NCBI GenBank assembly: GCA_020025735.1
Contig: JAHHRP010000001.1
Location: forward strand, 1 to 58,788
Reading direction: 5' to 3'
Source: Evtepia sp.
Lineage (GTDB): Bacteria > Bacillota > Clostridia > Oscillospirales > Oscillospiraceae
Length of the DNA: 58,788 bases
Position 1 is the first letter of the stretch; each line of letters starts with the position of its first letter. The notes under the pieces were generated by a model, which did not search any database, was not told where the DNA came from, and saw nothing but the letters and a program-made list of their open reading frames with translations. This document shows, in pieces, positions 23,677 through 30,510 of the stretch. Made by a program: the position numbers and the translations under genes.

Positions 23677-24933
23677 TTAGAGCCGCCTCTCCACATAGCC
23701 AGCAAAGAAGGGATCGTCCCCTTCTTCTGGTGCTGCCACCGTGGCCACGAAGTAGCGAATCTCGTCCATAGCGTGGTCAAACTCTTTTCGCACTTTATCC
23801 TTGTCGCCGGCGTTCAGGTCCCAGCAGTAGGCGCTGAATTCCCGAATGGCATCCTGGCATGGGGTGCAAATCACGATTTTCCCCGTTTTCAAGGCATCTG
23901 CCGTCAGCCGGATTCCTGAGAGCACGTCATTGTTTGCCTTTCTCACGTTCCATCCTTCTCGGCGCAGCACTTCCAGGAAGGAAGCCGCTGAGGGGTCTGC
24001 CACTACCGCCTCGATCTCATGACCTCCCGCCAGTTCCCGCAGCCGCTGGGCGTATTCCTGATCGGTCTGCTGCTGCCGGGCGAGTCTGGCATCGTAGTAA
24101 TACTCCCGCACCCGGTACCAGATGCCGTTGTATTTCCCCCAAAGCCCCATAGAGGTGGGGTTCAGGGTTCCGTAGTCGCAGGAGATAACCCATCGCTCTG
24201 CCTCTCCTACTGGGGGTGGTCTGACCATATTTTCGTCGAAAAAATCGTATACCAACCCTTCGGCTGCCGTCCATTCTCCCAAAACGAAGCGGCGATAGAA
24301 CGCCCCCTGAAAGGCTCTCTCGTAGCGCTGTCTAGTCTCTGGGGCCAGGGTGGGGTTATCCTCCATAAAGAAGCGCAGGTGCAGCAGATTTCTCTCTTCT
24401 GCTTTACAGATCCACTCTCTGTAAAACCAGTGGGCAGGTCCAGCTGGGTTGCAGGAGAACCAGAACTTAGCTCCTGTCACGGAGCACCGGGCACAGGCCT
24501 GTTCCACAAAGGATCTTGGCATCAGTGCCACCTCATCCAGCAGCACGCCAGCCAGGGTAATGCCTTGGATGAGTGCGGCACTGCCTTCGTCCTTACCGCC
24601 GAAGAGGAAGTAGGTGTTTTCCACGCCGGCATAGCGGACCTTGAGCCAATTTTTTGAAATTTTCTCTTCCCAGTCAAAGCCCAGCATCTCCAGCACAGGC
24701 AGCACACTATAAAGGAGGTTCCTCCGTACAGATTGTGTTGTTTTGCCGCATAATGCGAATTGTTGATGGCGGAAGCGCGTCATACTCCAAAGGATGAAGG
24801 ACAGGCCCAGGCACATGGTCTTTCCGCTTCTCACGGCGCCATCACAGACGATGGCATCTTTCTCCTTGTAAGGGGAGCCTCTGGTCCACCATCCAAGGAC
24901 CTGTTTTTGCTTGTCTGAAAAGCGCAGGCTCAT
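23677..24933 (-). CDS. phage terminase large subunit (XtmB/PBSX family)
   Basis: 418 residues, full length. ATPase: Walker A GAVRSGKTMCLG at about residue 33, Walker B LLDEVALMP near 130, coupling motif SCNPAGPAHWFY. Nuclease: SCDYGTLNPTSMGLWG and AVVADPSAASF carry the expected acidic residues. It packages DNA into the prohead. PBSX terminase packages host DNA without sequence preference, so the family membership is relevant to what this element may carry. Start overlaps the preceding stop by ATGA. Confidence 0.9.
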   Translation of the reverse strand: MSLRFSDKQKQVLGWWTRGSPYKEKDAIVCDGAVRSGKTMCLGLSFILWSMTRFRHQQFALCGKTTQSVRRNLLYSVLPVLEMLGFDWEEKISKNWLKVRYAGVENTYFLFGGKDEGSAALIQGITLAGVLLDEVALMPRSFVEQACARCSVTGAKFWFSCNPAGPAHWFYREWICKAEERNLLHLRFFMEDNPTLAPETRQRYERAFQGAFYRRFVLGEWTAAEGLVYDFFDENMVRPPPVGEAERWVISCDYGTLNPTSMGLWGKYNGIWYRVREYYYDARLARQQQTDQEYAQRLRELAGGHEIEAVVADPSAASFLEVLRREGWNVRKANNDVLSGIRLTADALKTGKIVICTPCQDAIREFSAYCWDLNAGDKDKVRKEFDHAMDEIRYFVATVAAPEEGDDPFFAGYVERRL

Positions 24934-25244
24934 CGCTGACTGGTCATCTCCTGTTGGGTGGGAGGGCGATCCAGAGCCTCCAAGAAGGCGGCGGCGCCCT
25001 TTCCATCCTCCTTCATCTGATCCAATAGTTTTTCCAGCACAGCAGCTCGATCTGTGAGTTTCACTTCCACAGCACCGTTGCTGCTGCGTTTGAATTCTGT
25101 AAGGCAGCCTAAGTTTAGCTTATCAATCTCCTCCATTCTTTCTTCGCTGAGGTAGGCCAGTTTTACAGCGTCGTTGGCCGCGCCTGCGGCCAGGGACATC
25201 ATTTGTTCCAGCACACCTCGTCGGTCTACTTTTTTCTTTCCCAT
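24930..25244 (-). CDS. putative terminase small subunit
   Basis: 104 residues, first gene of the module. Basic N-terminus (GKKKVDRRGVLEQMM), then helices (LAAGAANDAVKLAYLSEERMEEIDKLNL) and a C-terminal acidic helix. No classic XtmA helix-turn-helix can be seen, so the role rests on position (immediately upstream of and overlapping terL). GAGGAGGG lies 5-6 bases before the ATG. Confidence 0.5.
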   Translation of the reverse strand: MGKKKVDRRGVLEQMMSLAAGAANDAVKLAYLSEERMEEIDKLNLGCLTEFKRSSNGAVEVKLTDRAAVLEKLLDQMKEDGKGAAAFLEALDRPPTQQEMTSQR

Positions 25245-25439
25245 AAAAATCCCTCCTCACCCTACCTGGTAACACCCCTTCTACGGGGACGTTTTCGTAC
25301 ACGTTTTTAAAAAATTTTTTTATTTTTTTGAAAAATACGGAAAAAATCCTGTCTACGCACTTTTTTCTGGCATAAGGCAGCCAAGTTCTGTCCACACTAT
25401 GTGGTGCAAACTCCCGTCTTTTTCGGGGAGGGAAATGAG
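25245..25439. other. AT-rich intergenic region between the phage module and the CBS gene
   Basis: A divergent control region. Bases 25303-25350 are almost pure A and T in long runs (A6T8-type tracts), very different from the surroundings and likely intrinsically curved. On the minus strand TTTTCA-17-TTTAAA could act as a promoter for the phage operon, but with such composition this is weak evidence. No operator palindrome is convincing. Confidence 0.4.
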
Positions 25440-25880
25440 GTGATCGATCTGCAAATACAGCAGCTGATGAATCCCTGTGTGGTCTCAATTGATCCTGGGG
25501 AAAGTGCCGCTCTGGCAGCCCGTCTTCTTGCCCGGCACAATGTGGGGGCACTGCCGGTGTGTGATGCTTCGGGGACGCTTTTGGGTGTGGTAACCGACCG
25601 GGACATCATCCTTCGGTGTGTTGCTGCTGGGGAGGACCCTTCTCAGATTTCGGTCCGAGCCATCATGTCCCGGCATCCATCCGTGGTCTCTCCTGGGGAT
25701 GATCCACGGCAGGCAGTCCGACTGATGTCGGGGCAGCAGATCCGGCGGCTTCCAGTGGTGGATGATGAGGGCAAAGTCGTGGGGATGCTCTCTCTGGGGG
25801 ATCTGGCCAAGTGTGGCCGATGGGAGATGGAGGTCTCCCGGGCTTTGACTGACATTTCAGAAACCATCCGTCAGCCATAA
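25440..25880 (+). CDS. CBS-domain pair protein
   Basis: 146 residues made only of two CBS domains: MNPCVVSIDPGESAALAARLLARHNVGALPV...GVVTDRDIILR and IMSRHPSVVSPGDDPRQAVRLMSGQQIRRLPVVDDEGKVVGMLSLGDL. Such Bateman modules bind adenosine ligands (AMP, ATP, SAM and similar) and signal energy state; target unknown. GTG 25440 has GGAGG 7 bases upstream and encodes VIDLQIQQLM; the ORF to 25401 is longer but without a ribosome site. Similar stand-alone proteins are common in Firmicutes. Confidence 0.85.
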   Translation: MIDLQIQQLMNPCVVSIDPGESAALAARLLARHNVGALPVCDASGTLLGVVTDRDIILRCVAAGEDPSQISVRAIMSRHPSVVSPGDDPRQAVRLMSGQQIRRLPVVDDEGKVVGMLSLGDLAKCGRWEMEVSRALTDISETIRQP

Positions 25881-25885
25881 ACAAG

Positions 25886-25930
25886 CCGCAAGGGGGCGGG
25901 AGGACGCACTGTCCTCCCGCCCCCTTGCGG
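25886..25930. terminator. bidirectional terminator between CBS and ferritin-like genes
   Basis: A perfect 20-bp stem (25886-25905 with 25911-25930) and 5-base loop between two convergent genes, flanked by TTGTATT on one side and TTGT on the other. Confidence 0.8.
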
Positions 25931-25957
25931 TTGTATTCTAGCTGCTTGCCAGGAGAT

Positions 25958-26605
25958 TCATATATTTTCCACGAGGCTGCGGATTCGGCAAGCCTGTTCC
26001 CAACCTTCTCTGGCGTGTTCCCAGAACAGTTGCTGCAAGCAAGGATCAGAGGTACTTTCCGTGCCGGTGAGATAGGCAGCCATGGTAGCCTGTTCCTGGG
26101 CAAAGCGGCGGCGCAGGGTGCCTAAGTATGAGGTGATTGGGGGCAGCTTTTCGCTTTCCGGCCAATATCTTATTCCAGAGATAAGGAAGTAAGCTGCAGA
26201 GAGTTTTTTTGCCCGGCGCTTTTTTTCTCCAGCCAATCCTGCCAGCACTCTCCCGGGGGTCCCTCCTGCTCTGCGAGCCAGGGCCTGATATTCCCGGCAA
26301 TCCGTCAACTCTCTGCAAATGAGTTCTTGCAGCAGCGGCCCACACTCTAGGCAAGACTCTCCCAGCACGCCTGATGTTTGTGGAAAATCTCCGTGTGGAC
26401 GATGTTGTTTTTGTGCTGTTTTTTGGGCGGGCAGCAGCATCTGCTTGTCATCTTCACCGTCGAGATCCGTCTGTTCTTGGTTCTCCTCCCAGGTAATGGG
26501 ACAGCTGTCTGCATTTTCTGCCATTACTCGCTTCCACACCCGGGCAAAGATTTCTTTTTTGTCTTGTTCCTGTTGAGGAAGGGAATGTGTCAAGTGTTCT
26601 TCCAC
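25958..26605 (-). CDS. ferritin-like four-helix protein of unknown function
   Basis: 215 residues. The N-terminal 85 are charged and probably unstructured. Residues about 90-215 form four amphipathic helices in the ferritin/rubrerythrin style (LICRELTDCREYQALARRAGG, LAGEKKRRAKKLSAAYFLISG, LGTLRRRFAQEQATMAAYL, LFWEHAREGWEQACRIRSL). The usual ExxH iron motif of helix 2 reads EKKR, so a canonical di-iron site seems incomplete. GTG start with AGGAGG 7 bases away. Sporulating Clostridia encode several ferritin-like proteins of obscure role. Function unknown. Confidence 0.65.
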   Translation of the reverse strand: MEEHLTHSLPQQEQDKKEIFARVWKRVMAENADSCPITWEENQEQTDLDGEDDKQMLLPAQKTAQKQHRPHGDFPQTSGVLGESCLECGPLLQELICRELTDCREYQALARRAGGTPGRVLAGLAGEKKRRAKKLSAAYFLISGIRYWPESEKLPPITSYLGTLRRRFAQEQATMAAYLTGTESTSDPCLQQLFWEHAREGWEQACRIRSLVENI

Positions 26606-26712
26606 GGCAATTCCTCCTTTTGTTGTTTCTCTATTCTATGTTCTTACCTTTGTTTCTGTCCTAGTGTGTGCGAGGTTCCCGGAAGTTTTTTCCACTGGAA
26701 GACGGAAGTATC

Positions 26713-26741
26713 TTGACAGACAGGGCTTTGCCTATTAAAAT
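26713..26741 (+). promoter_or_regulatory. sigma-A type promoter of rny
   Basis: TTGACA (26713-26718), a 17-base spacer and TAAAAT (26736-26741), giving a leader of about 150 bases before rny. Confidence 0.7.
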
Positions 26742-26900
26742 AAAATCAGTATAAATGTGCGAACAAGTCCACGATCTCCCTGCCAGGGAGGGCGCAAGAA
26801 TTTTGGTTCGTTTTCTGCTGCGTCGAATTCCTGTCATTCGGGAGTCGGCGTGGGCAATTTTATGCGAAATCTTACAGAAACGGAGGTGTGTCCCGACAAT

Positions 26901-28448
26901 ATGCTGTCCTACATTCTAACTGGCGTGATTGCATTTCTTGTCGCGCTTGTCATAGGGATTCCTTTGGGCATCCTATATCGTAAAAAGGTTGCGGAAAAGG
27001 AGATCATCAGTGCAGAAGAAGAGGCCAAGCGCATCATCAACGAGGCCATTAAGAGCGCTGAGAGCAAAAAGCGGGAAGCTCTGGTAGAAGCCAAAGAGAA
27101 GATTCTGGCTGAGAAAACCAATTATGAGAGAGAAATCAAAGAACGCCGCTCCGAATTACAGGAGCAGGAGCGACGGCTCCAGCAAAAGGAAGAGACCCTG
27201 GAGCGCAAACTGGAAAACGTAGAGCGCAAGGAGGAGTCCTACGCCGCACGACTGGCGAATCTGGAAGAATCCCGTGCGAAAGTGGCCAAGCTCCAAGCAG
27301 AGCAAATGGAAACCTTGGAGCGAATTTCCGGGTACACAGCAGAGGAAGCCAAGGCTTACCTCATCGCGAAGCTGGAAACTGAGGTTACCCACGAGGCTGC
27401 CATGAAGATCAAGGAGGCAGAAGCCCGGTTCAAAGAAGAGGCCGACGCCAAGGCCAAAGAAATCGTTGGGCTTGCCATTCAGCGATGTGCAGCGGACCAT
27501 GTTTCAGAAGTTACCGTATCGGTTGTCCCTCTTCCCAACGATGAGATGAAGGGGCGGATCATTGGTCGCGAGGGCCGAAACATCCGCACGTTGGAAACTC
27601 TGACAGGGGTAGACCTTATCATCGACGATACGCCGGAGGCCATCACCGTCTCCTGCTTCGATCCAGTCCGCCGTGAGATTGCCCGTCTGGCATTGGAGAA
27701 GTTAATTTTGGATGGTCGTATTCATCCGGCCCGGATTGAAGAAATGGTGGAAATCGCCAAGCGTGAGGTAGATGCTACAATCAAGGCTGAGGGTGAGCGT
27801 GCTGTTTTGGAAACCAATGTGATGGGGCTGCATCCTGAGCTGATTAAGCTCATCGGTCGAATGAAATACCGTACCAGTTATGGTCAGAATGTGTACAATC
27901 ATTCTATTGAGGTTGCACAGCTGGCAGGACTTATGGCCGCTGAGATTGGTGAAGATGTTGCCACAGCCAAGCGAGCTGGCCTATTGCACGACTTGGGCAA
28001 AGCGGTAGACCACGAGGTAGAAGGTTCCCACGTCACCATTGGTGTAGAGCTTGCCCGGAAATATAAGGAGAGTAAGGAGGTCATCCATGCCATCCATGCT
28101 CATCACAACGATGTAGAACCCCAGACTGTGATCGCCTGTCTGGTTCAGGCTGCGGATGCAATTTCTGCTGCCCGTCCTGGTGCTCGGCGTGAGAATCTGG
28201 AAAACTATATCAAGCGTCTGGAAAAATTGGAGGAAGTCACCTCTTCCTTCCGTGGTGTCGAAAAATCGTATGCCATTCAGGCAGGCCGTGAAGTGCGTAT
28301 CATTGTCAAACCCGAGGTCGTCAGCGAAGACGAAATGGTTCTTCTGGCCCGAGAAATTGCCCAGCGAATTGAGAACGAGCTTGAGTATCCTGGGCAGATC
28401 AAAGTGCATCTTTTGCGCGAAGTCAAGATTGTGGAATACGCCAAATAA
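26901..28448 (+). CDS. rny: ribonuclease Y
   Basis: 515 residues from ATG 26901 (MLSYILTGVIAF), the usual RNase Y length; the ORF extends upstream to 26757 without support. One N-terminal membrane helix (about 4-26), a long coiled coil to about 200 (EEEAKRIINEAIK, REIKERRSELQEQERRLQQKE), a KH RNA-binding domain (GRIIGREGRNIRTLETLTG) and an HD phosphohydrolase domain (HSIEVAQLAG, LLHDLGKAVDHE). This membrane-bound endonuclease starts mRNA decay in Firmicutes. It is followed by a terminator and then by ymdB, its usual neighbour. GGAGGTG is about 11 bases before the start. Confidence 0.95.
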   Translation: MLSYILTGVIAFLVALVIGIPLGILYRKKVAEKEIISAEEEAKRIINEAIKSAESKKREALVEAKEKILAEKTNYEREIKERRSELQEQERRLQQKEETLERKLENVERKEESYAARLANLEESRAKVAKLQAEQMETLERISGYTAEEAKAYLIAKLETEVTHEAAMKIKEAEARFKEEADAKAKEIVGLAIQRCAADHVSEVTVSVVPLPNDEMKGRIIGREGRNIRTLETLTGVDLIIDDTPEAITVSCFDPVRREIARLALEKLILDGRIHPARIEEMVEIAKREVDATIKAEGERAVLETNVMGLHPELIKLIGRMKYRTSYGQNVYNHSIEVAQLAGLMAAEIGEDVATAKRAGLLHDLGKAVDHEVEGSHVTIGVELARKYKESKEVIHAIHAHHNDVEPQTVIACLVQAADAISAARPGARRENLENYIKRLEKLEEVTSSFRGVEKSYAIQAGREVRIIVKPEVVSEDEMVLLAREIAQRIENELEYPGQIKVHLLREVKIVEYAK

Positions 28449-28468
28449 AATTTTTAAACAGACAAACC

Positions 28469-28504
28469 GTCCTCTGTCCGGTCTCTTCGGACAGGGGACT
28501 TTTA
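28469..28504 (+). terminator. terminator of rny
   Basis: A 12-bp stem (28469-28480 with 28488-28499, one mismatch-free G/C core CTGTCCG/CGGACAG) followed by TTTTATT. Confidence 0.8.
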
Positions 28505-28540
28505 TTGATCAAAAAATTTGTCATTTTTTCTCTTTGGCTC

Positions 28541-28569
28541 TTTTGGTTTCTCTGGAAAGAGCATATAAT
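28541..28569 (+). promoter_or_regulatory. candidate promoter of ymdB
   Basis: A perfect TATAAT at 28564-28569, 43 bases before the ymdB start, after the rny terminator. The -35 is poor (TTTTGG at 28541, 17-base spacer). Confidence 0.5.
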
Positions 28570-28611
28570 AAGGAAAACTATTTTCATGCCATGCCGAAGG
28601 GAGCCAATATC

Positions 28612-29397
28612 ATGTTTCTTCATATTCTTGCCGTGGGCGACGTTGTCGGCCAGGGAGGGGTAACCTGTCTGAGCCGTCATCTGCGGACTCTGCAAAGAGA
28701 ACACAACATCCATTTCACCGTAGTGAATGGCGAAAATGCAGCTGGTCTAGGTCTTCTTCCCCATCATGCGGAAGAAATTTTTGATGCAGGAGCCGATGTC
28801 ATCACGCTGGGCAACCACACCTGGGGAAAGCTCCAGATCAAGGACTATCTGGAAGACAATCCCTATATTCTCCGGCCAGCAAACTTTGCCCCCAATCTTC
28901 CAGGGCGTGGCTTTGGGATTTATGAAGGTCCCCATGGTCTTCGTCTGGGTGTGATGAATCTCATGGGCCGCTTTGAGCTGGATTCCAATCTATCCTCTCC
29001 CTTCCTCATGGCAGATCAGATTCTGGCAGAGGAAGGCGCGCAAGCGGATCTTGTTTTCTTGGATTTCCATGCAGAGGCAACCAGTGAAAAGGGGGCCATG
29101 GGCTGGTATCTGGATGGTCGTGTCCAAGCCATCTGGGGCACACATACCCATGTTCCCACTGCTGACGGGCAGATTCTCCCCAAAGGCACTGGCTTCATCA
29201 CGGATCTTGGAATGACAGGTCCATCCCGCTCGGTGCTGGGGGTAAAGCCAGAAAACTCTGTGGCCCGTTTTTTAGGACAGCTTCCCCGGCGATATGAGGC
29301 AGCGGATGGGCCAAACAAACTGGGCGCAGTGCTATTTGTCATCGACACAGAGCGCAAGTGCTGTTGTCAGGTCACTCGTTTGGACCTGAGTGAGTGA
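28612..29397 (+). CDS. ymdB: YmdB-family metallophosphoesterase
   Basis: 261 residues of the TIGR00282 family, close to the B. subtilis YmdB length. Metal-site motifs in order: GDVVGQGG, NGENAAGLG, TLGNHTWG, FHAEATSEKGAMGW and WGTHTHVPT. Family members hydrolyse cyclic nucleotides (2',3'- and 3',5'-cNMPs) and influence RNase Y-dependent gene expression, motility and biofilm. The ORF runs back to 28156 inside rny, but GAAGGGAG 8 bases before ATG 28612 decides the start. Gene order rny-ymdB is conserved in Firmicutes. Confidence 0.9.
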   Translation: MFLHILAVGDVVGQGGVTCLSRHLRTLQREHNIHFTVVNGENAAGLGLLPHHAEEIFDAGADVITLGNHTWGKLQIKDYLEDNPYILRPANFAPNLPGRGFGIYEGPHGLRLGVMNLMGRFELDSNLSSPFLMADQILAEEGAQADLVFLDFHAEATSEKGAMGWYLDGRVQAIWGTHTHVPTADGQILPKGTGFITDLGMTGPSRSVLGVKPENSVARFLGQLPRRYEAADGPNKLGAVLFVIDTERKCCCQVTRLDLSE

Positions 29398-29409
29398 CGG
29401 AGTCTTACT

Positions 29410-30510
29410 ATGCTAACCTTTCTTCATGCTGCTGACCTGCACTTAGACTCCCCCTTTCATTCCCTACCCCCAGATCGTGCTGCTGAGCGGCGTCAGGAGC
29501 AGCGCCAACTGCTCACCCGTTTGGCAGACACTGCCCGGCAGGTCCAAGCAGACCTTATCTTCCTCTCTGGGGATCTTTTCGACAGTCAACGTGCCAGACC
29601 AGAAACCCTTCAGCTTCTCCAGCAAGGGCTGGAGGAGATCGAAGCGCCAGTCTTTCTTTCCCCTGGCAACCACGATCCTTATACCAGTACTTCTCCATAT
29701 CGCCGTCTGACCTGGCCCAGTCATGTTCATCTCTTTACCACCCCCACGCCGACCCGCGTGGCTTTGCCCCACTTGGGTGTGGTCGTCTATGGCAGTGCAT
29801 TCACTTCTCCCTATCGAACGGACGGACCATTGTCCGGTTTTTGCGCACAGGAGGCAAAAGACAGCATGGTCTTTGGTTGTTTTCATGGGGAAGTCACCTC
29901 CTCTCACAGCCGGTATGGACCAATCAGCACACAGGAGATCGCTGCTTCCGGGCTGACTTATCTGGCACTGGGGCATATCCATGCAGCCAGCGGCTTACAG
30001 CGTGCGGGGAATACCTATTATGCCTGGCCTGGTTGCCCTGAGGGGCGTGGGTTTGATGAAACAGGGGACAAAGGGATCTACATCGGGCATCTGGAGTCAG
30101 GTGTCGTCACTTTGGAGTTTGTTCCTCTTGCTCGGCGTCGGTATCTCACCCCCACCTTGGACATCACGGACCGCGATCCTGTTCAGGCTTTGGAGTCCTT
30201 CATCCGCACAGCTCGTTCGGAGGATATTCTTCACCTGCATTTAACGGGCACCCGCGACCCAGAGAACGCGCCCAATTTAACTGCTCTGACCGCGTTGGCC
30301 TCAGGATACTTTTATAGTGCCATCCTTTCTGATGATACAACGCTAAGCCGCTCTCTCTGGGCGCGGATGGAAGAGGAAACGCTCACTGGTTTGTTTTTAC
30401 GGAACATGGCACAGCGCATTGAGGCTGCCTCCCCTGAGGAACGACCTTTGTTAGAGCGGGCTGTCCGGTTTGGCTTGGCTGCGCTGGAAGGGAGGGAGGA
30501 ACCCACATGA
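29410..30510 (+). CDS. yhaO: SbcD-like DNA repair exonuclease (YhaO family)
   Basis: 366-residue calcineurin-type metallophosphoesterase: FLHAADLHLDSPF, LSGDLFDSQ, LSPGNHDPY, FGCFHGEV and LALGHIHAA supply the two-metal ligands. Together with the overlapping downstream ATPase it forms an SbcCD/Mre11-Rad50-like nuclease of the YhaO-YhaN subtype, presumed to process DNA ends. Last codons overlap the next ATG (ATGA), so the partners are translationally coupled. Confidence 0.85.
   Translation: MLTFLHAADLHLDSPFHSLPPDRAAERRQEQRQLLTRLADTARQVQADLIFLSGDLFDSQRARPETLQLLQQGLEEIEAPVFLSPGNHDPYTSTSPYRRLTWPSHVHLFTTPTPTRVALPHLGVVVYGSAFTSPYRTDGPLSGFCAQEAKDSMVFGCFHGEVTSSHSRYGPISTQEIAASGLTYLALGHIHAASGLQRAGNTYYAWPGCPEGRGFDETGDKGIYIGHLESGVVTLEFVPLARRRYLTPTLDITDRDPVQALESFIRTARSEDILHLHLTGTRDPENAPNLTALTALASGYFYSAILSDDTTLSRSLWARMEEETLTGLFLRNMAQRIEAASPEERPLLERAVRFGLAALEGREEPT

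Larger units (their letters stand above)
12409..25244 (-). mobile_element. PBSX-like contractile phage morphogenesis module (prophage-derived, possibly domesticated)
   Basis: Nineteen minus-strand genes, all open, most overlapping by 1-4 bases, in the order terminase small? and large, portal, protease, decoration, capsid, three connector/terminator genes, sheath, tube, two unknowns, LysM protein, hub, spike, gp25-like, gp47/J-like, DUF2313-like. The order matches xtmB-xkdU of Bacillus PBSX. Absent: a tape measure of normal size, tail fibre, holin, endolysin, integrase, repressor, replication genes and obvious attachment repeats. It is bounded by nrdD and a divergent CBS gene. Either a remnant frozen at the structural genes or a maintained particle-forming element. 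Confidence 0.85.

Noticed and set aside
12300..25400. Attachment repeats or integrase marking the phage element
   Set aside because: I looked for direct repeats near both ends and for a recombinase; none was visible by eye. A computed repeat search would be needed to exclude short att sites.
20045..26605. Encapsulin-like shell with ferritin-like cargo
   Set aside because: The HK97-fold protein is next to terminase, portal, protease and tail genes, so it is a phage capsid. The ferritin-like gene is outside the operon and convergent.
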